A stretch of 64,000 nt of DNA from contig JASPKZ010001233.1 of the NCBI GenBank assembly GCA_030220185.1, positions 1,666,001-1,730,000 of the forward strand, written 5' to 3'. The notes under the pieces were generated by a model, which worked only from the letters and a program-made list of their open reading frames with translations, was not told where the DNA came from and did no database searches. Both the position numbers and the translations under genes were made by a program. Shown in pieces: positions 42,010 through 52,352 of the stretch. Source of the DNA: Diploptera punctata (taxonomy: Eukaryota; Arthropoda; Insecta; Blattodea; Blaberidae). Position 1 is the first letter of the stretch, and the number at the start of each line of letters is the position of its first letter.

Positions 42010-42920
42010 ATGAATTTTCTTCATTTTACAATACTTCCCTGGAGAGAAATGAAATAATTGAAAAGGCAATTACTATTCATGAATTCTAAAGAATTGTATT
42101 GTTAGAAATGTGAAACATTTTGTGAAAATTGTTAAATACCTGGATGTTTAAACAGCACTATTTGAAAAATGTGAGGATTAACATTCAATTTAATAATTTT
42201 GAATGATAACTCATAAAGAGAGAAAATATATAAGCATAGGAATTATATCACAATGTAGAGTACATGAACTGATTCCGTTATATTCCAATTCTTTTCAAAT
42301 CCAAATATATGTTATTACATCTGTATTTTCTATATGTCCTCTTCATGTTTTCTGTGCTATGCTATGGAAGAATCTAACAAATTGGTTTTTTAAGCTTTTT
42401 CTTATTATTTTGTATCTACTTATATGTATATATGTTTTGTGTAATGGAGACAAAAGAATGATAAAACAGTGTCTTAATATATTAACAATGCTAATGTTTA
42501 CTAAGAACTAACATGTTTTAAATTATTCAAAGACAAAATTTTTCTGGAAGTAAGAACCTCATGTAATAACAGAACTATGATGTGCAATGATTGTTTCAAA
42601 TGAAAATAGTTTGCTATTATTTGAATATTTAACAGTTGAAGAAATTAAGCTTTGGATTGTTAATGGTTAATAATCATTAAAAGAAACCCAGAGCCTGGAA
42701 ATTGATAAATAGTCTGTAGGTTTCTAAAAGCTCATAAAGAAACTGCGAGTTACATAAACTTCTTTAGTCAGTATTTGTCAACAAATATCTTCATTAATTA
42801 CTCAATGTTTATCTAATTGCAAATTCATATTTTTTTTTTTTTTACTTTTGAAGAGTAACAAATTAATTGAAGCATTCAATCCAGAAATCTATAATTTTCA
42901 AATGTTTACAGCAGAAACAA
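42010..42920. other. Intergenic, no recognisable feature
   Basis: AT-rich; the 102-codon frame at 42203-42511 is rich in Phe, Ile and Leu, lacks homology that I recognise, and is probably chance. Confidence 0.4.
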
Positions 42921-42932
42921 AAAAAACTAATT

Positions 42933-43329
42933 TATAAATTGAGTCAGATAAATGTTTTTTCATCTTGCCTCATAAAACTCCATATTTTCACAGGACTGGT
43001 TTCAAAGGCATCCAAAATTCTGACTGTTCAAATTCTGCCATTACCATCATCTTCCAAATGACCATCATTCAAAATTTTGAAGTTCCCAGCGAGAAAAATT
43101 TAATCTCAAAGTTCATAAACTCAGCACAAGATGGTAATTTGGAAGATGAAGGTAATAGCAGAATTTCAACAGTCAGAGTTTTGGCGGAGGATGGAAGCAA
43201 TGGCCTTTGAAACTGGTCTTATGAAAACGTGGAATTTTATAAGGTGAGATGAAAAAAAAAATTATCTGACTCAGTTCATAAATTGTAAATTACCTCATGT
43301 AGTGTTACTTCCCATGTAATTTTGATTTA
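42933..43329 (+). mobile_element. PLE-B mini hairpin, 12 bp TSD, two ribozyme remnants
   Basis: AAAAAACTAATT at 42921-42932 and 43330-43341. Arms (TTGAGTCAGATAA... and complement) enclose a plus-strand piece of the GIY-YIG ORF end (NFEVPSEKNLISKFINSAQD). A hammerhead remnant lies in each arm; the plus one (43185-43219) has CGGAGGA instead of CUGAGGA. The right end alone has the tail ACCTCATGTAGTGTTACTTC. Confidence 0.8.
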
Positions 43330-43679
43330 AAAAAACTAATTGTTTACTTTGTTATGAAAATTATGAATGTAGTTACGATAGTCTAATGCCCAGAATCTTA
43401 GATGATCTCCATTCTCCTTCTTGATTCCCAGTACAATTCTGCTAAAGGTTGATGACAAAAGTTTTGAAATGCAGAGAATTTTGTGAGATGACCTCCATTC
43501 ATAATTGGACTCTATTTATATAAAATACAAATTATCATGGACATTTTATAATTATTTTTAAGCAGACATCTTATTTTTATGCTTTTTATGGTTCTGTTAT
43601 CCACATACCAAGCCCCCTTAATGTCATTGGTCAACAGATCCATAAAACCTAGCCAGGAGGTTACTGACAACCTATCATC

Positions 43680-43925
43680 CCACATCTAAAATCCAAGGAG
43701 CATGCCTTCCAGGAGGAACTTTAAGCCTTGGGTCCTGAGTCTGAAGATTTTCAGGCTTGTAAAAGCCTAAATAAAGAGGCCTCTAAGCAAAATTTACCAA
43801 CCTCCTTCATCCTAGTAATACCTTAGTTGTCTACTAGATGTCTTATTGGGTCGGTATGTTGACTGCATACTATTCATGACATCTTTACGGAAATAAGCAT
43901 AACTAATTAAGGTAGAATTTTTTAT
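43680..43925 (+). repeat. SINE S3, 5' truncated
   Basis: AATCCAAGGAGCATGCCTTC through GGGTCCTGAGTCTGAAGATT to GACATCTTTACGG, matching the body and 3' part of 30206-30605. Confidence 0.6.
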
Positions 43926-44410
43926 CACTCATCTCATATTGTTCTTCTTATTTGACTATAAACTAGTTTCGGAACATAGTTTCTGTTCCATCCTCAGTAT
44001 TGTCATGACTATTGTTCTGTCGTCTTGAAGAGCTGTCCTTCGCTTCTTCTATTGGCTGACTGAAAAACCTCAAAACCAGGCCATTCTCACCGGGAATTTC
44101 AAAGTTCATCAATTTCTTCTTTTCGCTCTTTTGAATGTAGATCTTTTCCCAAACAGTAAGTTCTTTTGGTTTTTCTATTTGTTTTAATAATTTAGCTTCT
44201 TTCTCAATAAGATATTTTTCAGACCATGCATGGGCAGCCACTGCAGATTTTTCTACTTACCCTTTCTTGACATTCCTGAGATGTTCTTTCGCTCTAGTTA
44301 TCAAATTTCTCTTAGTTTTTTCTTTGTAGAATTTCTCACATTCTTCACATTTAATCTGAGATTTGTTTTCTTCTTTTATTTTCTCATTTTTATTAACTAA
44401 ATTAACTTTG
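43926..44410 (-). mobile_element. PLE-B 3' part with intact hammerhead
   Basis: The minus strand encodes SAVAAHAWSEKYLIEKEAKL, ELTVWEKIYIQKSEKKKLMN and a tail running into the ribozyme (43953-44005). It is interrupted by the S1 array inserted at 44411, beyond which the related sequence is not resumed. The + strand start contains TCATCTCATATTGTTCTTCT. Confidence 0.7.
43953..44005 (-). ncRNA. Type I hammerhead ribozyme
   Basis: CTGAGGA, stem II GGAACA/TGTTCC, GAAA, palindromic ACTAGT, U at the cleavage position. Stem I is TGAC-aa-TA with TA-ta-GTCA. The copy at 4761-4813 has TGAT/ATCA at the same place, so C-G has replaced U-A, a compensatory change. Confidence 0.82.
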
Positions 44411-45717
44411 ACGATTTTTATTATTCATTTAACACTTCTCATAGAAGGATAAATTATATTTGAAGAGAAAAATTTTCGCATAGACCGGGACTCGAACCCG
44501 GGACCCTTGGCTTTCCGGGCCAAGTGCTCTACCAACTGAGCTACCGAGGCGAGTTACGATCTAGACGCAAATTTTTCTCTTATGTATGTTGTAATTCCCT
44601 CGCGCCAAATGCTTGAAACCATAGCTTCTATCTTTGCAAATGGCGGCTTCTTAGTTAAGAAGACATTTATTGGGAATTTAACACTACTTTATAGCCAGTA
44701 GGGCTTCTATTGACGATTTTATTATTCATTTAACACTTCTCATAGAAGGATAAATTATATTTGAAGAGAAAAATTTTCGCCTAGACCGGGTCTCGAACCC
44801 GGGACCCTTGGCTTTCCGGGCCAAGTGCTCTACCAACTGAGCTACCGAGGCGAGTTACGATCTAGACGCAAATTTTTCTCTTATGTATGTTGTAATTCCC
44901 TCGCGCCAAATGCTTGAAACCATAGCTTCTATCTTTGCAAATGGCGGCTTCTTAGTTAAGAAGACATTTATTGGGAATTTAACACTACTTTATAGCCAGT
45001 AGGGCTTCTATTGACGATTTTTATTATTCATTTAACACTTCTCATAGAAGGATAAATTATATTTGAAGAGAAAAATTTTCGCCTAGACCGGGACTCGAAC
45101 CCGGGACCCTTGGCTTTCCGGGCCAAGTGCTCTACCAACTGAGCTACCGAGGCGAGTTACGATCTAGACGCAAATTTTTCTCTTATGTATGTTGTAATTC
45201 CCAATAATGTCTTCTTAACTAAGAGCCGCCATTTGCAAAGATAGAAGCTATGGTTTCAAGCATTTGGCGCGAGGGAATTACAACATACATAAGAGAAAAA
45301 TTTGCGTCTAGATCGTAACTCGCTCGGTAGCTCAGTTGGTAGAGCACTTGGCCCGGAAAGCCAAGGGTCCCGGGTTCGAGTCCCGGTCTAGGCGAAAATT
45401 TTTCTCTTCAAATATAATTTATCCTTCTATGAGAAGTGTTAAATGAATAATAAAAATCGTCAATAGAAGCCCTACTGGCTATAAAGTAGTGTTAAATTCC
45501 CAATAAATGTCTTCTTAACTAAGAAGCCGCCATTTGCAAAGATAGAAGCTATGGTTTCAAGCATTTGGCGCGAGGGAATTACAACATACATAAGAGAAAA
45601 ATTTGCGTCTAGATCGTAACTCGCCTCGGTAGCTCAGTTGGTAGAGCACTTGGCCCGGAAAGCCAAGGGTCCCGGGTTCGAGTCCCGGTCTAGGCGAAAA
45701 TTTTTCTCTTCAAATAT
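44411..45717. repeat. Five-unit S1 SINE array with one inversion, 12 bp TSD
   Basis: AAATTAACTTTG at 44399-44410 and 45718-45729. Three minus units of about 300 bp (starting 44411, 44712, 45014) meet two plus units at about 45200. Each has a leader with GCCATTTGCAAAGATAGAAG and a tRNA-like block: TAGCTCAGTTGGTAGAGC and GGGTTCGAGTCCC. D- and T-arms pair perfectly, but the anticodon arm does not fit a 5+7 pattern and the acceptor has a mismatch, so these are not functional tRNA genes. Units differ at only a few positions. Only the left end has the long tail with CTTCTCATAGAAGGATAA. Confidence 0.88.
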
Positions 45718-46101
45718 AAATTAACTTTGTCTAGTAACTCTTAACAAAGGAGAGGCTAAGGCCCTACATCTGCCACCCCTGTAATGCTCTCCAAAGCTAT
45801 GACTGATCAGTGTGAAGAAATTATTAATATAGTTTTTTTAACCATTCAAAGTTGAGAAATTTCATTAATTTAAGTAGTAAACCAAAATTAAGTTAATTTA
45901 AAAATTAATTAAAACGATCAATTTTTTTTTTATGTGATATTTTGAATTAACACTTTCCAGAATTGGATATAATTTTAATTTTAGAAAGAAAAATTATTCC
46001 CGGTTTGAATGTAATTTTTCTTTCTAAAATTAGATCAATTTCTTATTATATTATTTTTGGTCTGGACATCTTACCTCAATATTAATGTTGATTTGTTCTT
46101 G

Positions 46102-46135
46102 GACATGTTTCAAAACAATTCTGTTTTATCGTCAG
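46102..46135 (-). ncRNA. Hammerhead core, left arm of the 46 kb palindrome
   Basis: CTGACGA, stem II AAAACA/TGTTTT with GAAT loop, GAAA, palindromic ACATGT, C at the cleavage site. Stem I is poorly paired. Confidence 0.65.
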
Positions 46136-46723
46136 CTTTCCCAGACTGGTTTTATTTATGTTGCACCACCTGGATGTCGATGTCAGCTCCATCCTGTGGT
46201 TGGCCAAAGAACCCTCAAACAAGGTCACCCTCCATCGGAATATCAAAATTCATAACTCTGTTTCTGTTCTTCTGAATATAAATTTTTTCCCAAATAGTCA
46301 GCTCTTTTGTATTTTCTAACTGTTTTAATAATTTAGTGTCTGAATTTATATTATGTTTTTCAGACCAAACATGAGCAGCAACTGCAGATTTTTCAATTTC
46401 TCCATTTTTAATATTTCTTATGTGTTCTTTGGTTCTAATTTTTAGGTTTCTTTTTGTTTTCCCTATATATATCTTTTCACAACCCATGCATTCAATTTAA
46501 TATATTCCTGACTTTTTATTTTTATCAGTTTTTTCATTTTTGTTGGTTTTTATTAGTTTATTTAAACTGTAGTTATTTTTTGGTGCTAATTTAATAAAAT
46601 ATTAAAATATTAGTTTATTTAAACTGTAGTTATTTTTTGGTGCTAATTTAATAAAATATTAAAATATTAAATTAGCACCAAAAAATAACTACAGTTTAAA
46701 TAAACTAATAAAAACCAACAAAA

Positions 46724-47017
46724 ATGAAAAAAACTGATAAAAATAAAAAGTCAGGAATATATCAAATTGAATGCATGGGTTGTGAAAAGATATATATAGG
46801 GAAAACAAAAAGAAACCTAAAAATTAGAACCAAAGAACACATAAGAAATATTAAAAATGGAGAAATTGAAAAATCTGCAGTTGCTGCTCATGTTTGGTCT
46901 GAAAAACATAATATAAATTCAGACACTAAATTATTAAAACAGTTAGAAAATACAAAAGAGCTGATTATTTGGGAAAAATTATATTCAGAAGAACAGAAAC
47001 AGAGTTATGAATTTTGA
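46724..47017 (+). pseudogene. PLE-B GIY-YIG endonuclease fragment (right arm)
   Basis: 97 codons with GIYQIECMGC, KIYIGKTKRNLKIRTKEH (GIY, YIG and catalytic Arg region) and ELIIWEKLY; a frameshift then loses the last 25 residues, which remain readable as VMNFDIPMEGDLV in the left arm (46215-46487, minus). Without the RT domain this copy cannot be autonomous. Confidence 0.75.
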
Positions 47018-47134
47018 TATTCCGATGGAGGGTGACCTTGTTTGGAGGTTCTTTGGCCAACCACAGGATGGAGCTGACATCGACATCCAGGTGGTGCAAC
47101 ATAATGCAACATAAATAAAACCAGTCTGGGAAAG

Positions 47135-47168
47135 CTGACGATAAAACAGAATTGTTTTGAAACATGTC
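47135..47168 (+). ncRNA. Hammerhead core, right arm of the 46 kb palindrome
   Basis: Identical core to 46102-46135 in the opposite orientation; expected cleavage after C47168. Confidence 0.65.
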
Positions 47169-47279
47169 CAAGAACAAATCAACATTAATATTGAGGTAAG
47201 ATGTCCAGACCAAAAATAATATAATTAAAATAACCTCAAAATATAACTTCCTAAAATTAAATATCAATTTCTTATTTTG

Positions 47280-48060
47280 CTGTAAAATTTGAAAGTTATA
47301 AGTTGTAATCTCTTTCTGGATTCATAGCTTCAATTTATGATTTACACATTTTATAGGAAAGGGAGAAAATAACTATTCAGGATGAGTAAAGATGAAATCT
47401 CACTAATTACTGATATTCAGTCATCAACAAAAGAAATCATACTTTAACAAAGATTTTAACGATAATATAAAATTGTCAACAAAGATAACCGTAAATAAAC
47501 CATAGCTTAATATGTATTTGGGGATGGTCCCATTTCAATGTTAAAAGAAACCTTACTGACATAATTCTACATTCTAAAAGTTCCTTCGTCCAATGTCATA
47601 TCAAGTTTCTGTTCCCATTCTTGAATCAAATTCTGAAAATATCACTCTTGCCAGTTTAAACGGTAGTAACCTTGACAATCGTAGTAATGTTGACTTGGTA
47701 AAGTTGGCCATATTGACCTTCTTTCACAATTGCTTTTCAAATTTTATAATTTTGTGAATATCCACATCATTACTTCTATAATAAACTATTTTTGGAGTAT
47801 CTAAACCTATAGGATATGATGTAATTATTTTATTTATGCATTAAATCATAATGAATTGTAACTTAATGATAGATTTGAATGGCAATGTATTCAGCATTTT
47901 TAAATTTATAATGTTACTCTTTTTGTTAGTGATGTGAAAGTTATCCAAAAATAAAAACCAAATATCCGTAAAAGTAAACTACCATACCCTTTTAATTAAA
48001 ATTTAGCTTCTAATCTGATATATTTTCTAGTAGAAAAATGCATGTTAAAATTCTGTCAAG
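47280..48060. other. Intergenic, no recognisable feature
   Basis: AT-rich, no supported gene or repeat. Confidence 0.4.
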
Positions 48061-48074
48061 GTATTATTCACAAT

Positions 48075-48570
48075 ATTAAATTAATAAGAATCAAATGAAT
48101 CGTGAATTCTTCTTATCTCATACATCTATGTTTTTTTGACACAGAACTGCAGTATCGGGAAACATTATTCCCATCGTCAGCTGTTTTCACAACTGTCAAT
48201 TTTTCATTATGCTGGTAATTTTCTAAACTGCCATCTGGTGTTGATTTGAATAACTTTGTAATCAAATTTGGTTCGTCCGGAAACTCAAAATTCATGGGTC
48301 TAGTATGTTTTTTTGAATGTATGTCTTTTCTCAAACTGTTAATTCCAAATTTGATTACAAAGTTCTTCAAATCATCACCAGATGGCAGTTTAGAAAATCA
48401 CTGGCATAATGAAAAATTTGACAGCCTTGAAAACAGCTGAGGTGGGAATGATGTTTCCTGATACTGCAGTTCTGTGTTAAAAAGCATAGATGTATGAGGT
48501 AAGAAGAATTCACAATTAATTTAATTCTTATTAAGAAAACCTTATAATGTAAGATTTTAATTAACCGCCA
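48075..48570. mobile_element. PLE-B hairpin with GAUA-type ribozymes
   Basis: Arms ATGAATCGTGAATTCTTCTT and near complement. Each arm encodes the ORF end (FEFPDEPNLITKLFKSTPDG) and a hammerhead-like motif with CTGACGA or CTGAGGT, stem II GGGAAT/GTTTCC, then GATA and palindromic ACTGCAGT. The right end has the tail ACCTTATAATGTAAGATTTT. TSD not certain. Confidence 0.65.
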
Positions 48571-48774
48571 GGGGTGTTTTATGGACATTGTTCTGAAATC
48601 TGTGGGGCTAACCACAAAATTCCTAACTTTATTATATGAATATAAAATTAATACTTGTAAAACAAGACTAAAACTTTTAAAACTTATAAGCCTTTAGGAA
48701 TTCAGTTCCATCATCAGCAGAAGGTGTTATGTTACACCTTACACATACTAATTTTATATATTATGAATTAAATA

Positions 48775-48990
48775 TGCACTACTCACCTCATATTTGTAGC
48801 TTTTTTGAAGACTTAAGTTTTGATGCCTTAGGCATCACTGAAAATTCTTTCTAACAATGATGCCTAAGGCATTGAAACTCGAGTCTTTCAAAAAAAGTTA
48901 TAAATATGAGGTGAGTAGTGCATATCACAATCGTATTATCTAAAATAAAGCTCATTGTGTTATTTCCTTGAAATATTAAACCAATTTTAT
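48775..48990 (+). mobile_element. PLE-B mini hairpin with covarying stem III
   Basis: Arms GCACTACTCACCTCATATTT and near complement. The plus arm has stem II TGCC/GGCA, GAAA, ACTCGAGT, C; the minus arm has the same with ACTTAAGT and CAAA. The CUGA segment is damaged in both. The right end has the tail AAGCTCATTGTGTTATTTCC. Confidence 0.6.
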
Positions 48991-49264
48991 ATTGTGCTGT
49001 AGTTTACTAGAAATATTTTTTATTTTGCAGTTCTGCAGTTCTCTAAGATTTTTACCTCTGGTAGATAGTGTTTTGGTTTCAATGTTTTATTTATATTTGA
49101 ACATTTGCAATGATAGACAATTATTATTTTGAAAAGAAAAATTAATGCATGAACTGGGATTTGAACCTCTAGCTTGGTAATTTTTTTGTTTCAGAATAAT
49201 AAGTGTTTGTGTTGTTGAAATGTGGAGTTTATGCAAATAAAAAAAAATTACTTCTTTAATCAAA

Positions 49265-49850
49265 ATTTGTAGGAAGTAATACTATGAGGTAATATATTAA
49301 GAAACCAAACACAAATATATACCTCACCTCATTTTTTTTTTCTCCCTGGACGTGTTTCAGTGAACATCCTTAACATTCTTAACAACTTCTGACTGTTGTG
49401 ATGATCACTGGATGTCTTGTATTCTTTTCCTCTGGTGGTGGAAACACAAACCTTATAATTAAATCCTTTTCTCCAAGAACTTAAAAATCCATTACTTCAT
49501 CTCTATTTTCTGAATTACATTTTTTTTCCCCCTATAATGTGAGTTCTATTGGTTTTCCAGTTGATTCAAAACCAACAGAACTCAGTATGGGAAATAATCA
49601 CAGCTAGAAAAATACGAAAATCATATAAAACATTGACAGTTTTATTTGTATTTAATTAACATAGAAAAATAGAGACAGAGTAATGAATTTTGAAGTTCCT
49701 GATGTTTATCTGTCTACTACCAGGCAGTAAGAATATACAATATATCCATCGGTCAACACAACAATGAGATACTGATTGAGAATGGTGAAGATATTCATCA
49801 AATCATGTGTAGATGAGAAAACAAAATATGAGATGATTTTTATAATTTAA
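49265..49850. mobile_element. PLE-B hairpin, strongly decayed
   Basis: Left tail GTAGGAAGTAATACTATGAG, arms with ACCTCACCTCATTTT and the weaker complement near 49815. Inside, both arms have remnants of the ORF end (NFEVPDV near 49690). Ribozyme cores are unrecognisable except GAAACACGTC on the minus strand. Confidence 0.5.
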
Positions 49851-49854
49851 TATA

Positions 49855-50140
49855 TGTAGGAAATAACACTATGAGGTTTATTTTAATTATTAATGAGTTA
49901 ATAATTAGTATTAATAGTGAGTGGAGAACATATTTTAATCAACTCACCTCATACATTTTCAAACTTCTTTGATATCGACGGTTTCAGACAATATCATGTC
50001 CTTCAGTCATGGCTTCCATGAAGAAGGACATGATCTGAAACCGTCGGTATCAAAGAAGTTTGAAAATGTACGAGGTGAATCGATTAAAATATGTTCTCCA
50101 CTCACTATTAATGATATAACCTCAATGTTTACTTCCCAAT
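49855..50140 (-). mobile_element. PLE-B mini hairpin
   Basis: Arms of about 125 bp (AGTGAGTGGAGAACATATTT with complement) meet at about 50012. A hammerhead relic in the minus direction has CTGAAGG, stem II GACA/TGTC, GAAA and CCGTC. Ends are GGAAATAACACTATGAGGTT on the left and AACCTCAATGTTTACTTCC on the right, so here both ends have tail-like sequence. Confidence 0.6.
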
Positions 50141-50252
50141 ATTAATTTAAATATAATAATTAGTTAACCTTTTTTTATAGGAATTATCACTGTGAGGTTC
50201 AATTCAATATTAAATTAAAAGATTCTTACCTCTCCTCACATTATTCTGTTAA

Positions 50253-50295
50253 GTAGATCGCGATTTCAGGCCTATAGCAGGCCCATCTTCAGTAC
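50253..50295 (-). ncRNA. Hammerhead ribozyme, left arm of the 2.2 kb palindrome
   Basis: CTGAAGA, stem II GGCCT/AGGCC with GCTAT loop, GAAA, fully palindromic stem III ATCGCGAT, C at the cleavage site, stem I GTA/TAC. The loopless palindromic stem III implies cleavage as a dimer, as described for PLE hammerheads. Confidence 0.75.
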
Positions 50296-50615
50296 ACTGT
50301 TGTTGACCAGTGTTATGTCGCTCGGAAGAACCACTTCTTCTTCCCTCTGTTGGTGGACCGATGAACCTCTTGATAAGGTCAAAATTTGCGGGAACTTCGA
50401 AGTTCATAAGTTTTCCTTTGTTTTTCTGAATGTGGATCTTTTCCCAAACTGTAAGTCCTTAGGTGTCTCTATTTGTTTAATTAGACTAGCTTTTGATTCA
50501 ATTCGATGTTTTTCGTACCAAGCATGAGCAGCTACTGCTGACTTTTCCAATTCTCCATTTTTGACATTTCTAAGATGTTCCTTCACCCTTGTTTTCAAAT
50601 TTCTTTTCGTTTTTC

Positions 50616-51311
50616 CTATATAAATTTTGTCACAATCTTTACATTTGATCTGATAAATTCCTGATTTATTTCTTCTTCAATTTTTTCATTTTTGTTGGTT
50701 TTAATTATCCTATTAAGGCTGTATTCATTCTTAGGTGCTAATCTTATATTCAACTTTTTGAAAATTTTTTGAAATTTGTAGTGTTTCAATGGATGGTAAG
50801 TGAATTTCTTGAATTTTATTTTTTCTGTTTGTTTTATCAGTGTGCTTTCATTAATTAATTTTTGTCTTTTGAATTTATTTATTTTCTTGTGTACCATGCT
50901 TTCATCATAACCATTATCTGTTGCCACATTAATTATGTATTCTTTTTCTCTTTTATAGTTTTCTGGGCTCATAGGAATATTTACTAATCTGTATGCTAAG
51001 CTATTGAACACTGCCTCTTTGTGAGCAAAATGGTTGAAACCCGAAGCTTTAATATAGTTGTCTATATGAGTATTCTTTCTATATATTCCAAATTCTATCC
51101 TGTTTTCTTTGTTTCGTGTTAAATTAAGATCCAAAAATGGGATTTGTCTTTCAATCTCAGTTTCCATGGTGAATTTTATCGTTCTACTCTGGATGTTCAA
51201 AAGCTTCAAAGCATCCTCAATTTGTTTCTGTTTGACAATAGCAATTACGTCATCAACGTATCTGGTCCAAAATTTGAAGATCAAAGGATGTCCTCTTGTT
51301 ATTTTCTGCAA
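50616..51311 (-). pseudogene. PLE-B RT thumb region, left arm
   Basis: Reads RGHPLIFKFWTRYVDDVIAI (RT motif C), IPFLDLNLTRNKENRIEFGI and PLKHYKFQKIFKKLNIRLAP, then a frameshift ends the frame before the GIY-YIG domain. The endonuclease follows in another frame (50404-50640) with KIYIGKTKRN and SAVAAHAWYEKHRIESKASL. The N-terminal RT motifs are absent. Confidence 0.8.
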
Positions 51312-52009
51312 GAGGACATCCTTTGATCTTCAAATTTTGGACCAGATACGTTGATGACGTAATTGCTATTGTCAAACAGAAACAAATTGAGGATGCTTTG
51401 AAGCTTTTGAACATCCAGAGTAGAACGATAAAATTCACCATGGAAACTGAGATTGAAAGACAAATCCCATTTTTGGATCTTAATTTAACACGAAACAAAG
51501 AAAACAGGATAGAATTTGGAATATATAGAAAGAATACTCATATAGACAACTATATTAAAGCTTCGGGTTTCAACCATTTTGCTCACAAAGAGGCAGTGTT
51601 CAATAGCTTAGCATACAGATTAGTAAATATTCCTATGAGCCCAGAAAACTATAAAAGAGAAAAAGAATACATAATTAATGTGGCAACAGATAATGGTTAT
51701 GATGAAAGCATGGTACACAAGAAAATAAATAAATTCAAAAGACAAAAATTAATTAATGAAAGCACACTGATAAAACAAACAGAAAAAATAAAATTCAAGA
51801 AATTCACTTACCATCCATTGAAACACTACAAATTTCAAAAAATTTTCAAAAAGTTGAATATAAGATTAGCACCTAAGAATGAATACAGCCTTAATAGGAT
51901 AATTAAAACCAACAAAATGAAAAAATTGAAGAAGAAAATAAATCAGGAATTTATCAGATCAAATGTAAAGATTGTGACAAATTTATATAGGAAACGAAAA
52001 GAAATTTGA
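51296..52009 (+). pseudogene. PLE-B RT thumb region, right arm
   Basis: Mirror copy of 50616-51311 with the same YVDD start. The YIG motif is damaged by a deletion near 51985-51992, and the endonuclease remainder (52006-52356) is in another frame. That frame reads through the ribozyme (CTEDGPAIGLKSRST). Confidence 0.8.
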
Positions 52010-52309
52010 AAACAAGCGTGAAGGAACATCTTAGAAATGTAAAAATTGGAGAATTGGAAAAGTCAGCAGTAGCTGCTCATGCTTGGTACGAAAAACATCG
52101 AATTGAATCAAAAGCTAGTCTAATTAAACAAATAGAGACACCTAAGGAACTTACAGTTTGGGAAAAGATCCACATTCAGAAAAACAAAGGAAAACTTATG
52201 AACTTCGAAGTTCCCGCAAATTTTGACCTTATCAAGAGGTTCATCGGTCCACCAACAGAGGGAAGAAGAAGTGGTTCTTCCGAGCGACATAACACCGGTC
52301 AACAACAGT

Positions 52310-52352
52310 GTACTGAAGATGGGCCTGCTATAGGCCTGAAATCGCGATCTAC
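52310..52352 (+). ncRNA. Hammerhead ribozyme, right arm of the 2.2 kb palindrome
   Basis: Same sequence as 50253-50295 in the opposite direction; cleavage expected after C52349. Confidence 0.75.

Larger units (their letters stand above)
46048..47262 (+). mobile_element. PLE-B palindrome with GIY-YIG ORF in both arms, 14 bp TSD
   Basis: ATCAATTTCTTATT at 46034-46047 and 47263-47276. Arms of about 600 bp meet at about 46668 near AATATTAAAATATTAAATT; the left arm has an extra copy of a 57 bp segment (46552-46665). Both arms encode the endonuclease: GIYQIECMGCEKIYIGKTKR, then SAVAAHVWSEKHNINSDTKL. Each arm has a hammerhead. Only the right end has the tail with ATAACCTCAAAATATAACTTCC. Confidence 0.88.

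Noticed and set aside
42203..42511. 102-codon ORF as a host gene
   Set aside because: Hydrophobic AT-biased composition, no recognisable domain, no splice sites or repeats of conservation; probably chance.
44470..45700. Functional tRNA genes in the S1 array
   Set aside because: D and T arms pair well, but the anticodon arm does not give a 5 bp stem with a 7-nt loop containing U33, the acceptor has a mismatch, and every copy sits in a SINE unit with leader, tail and TSDs.
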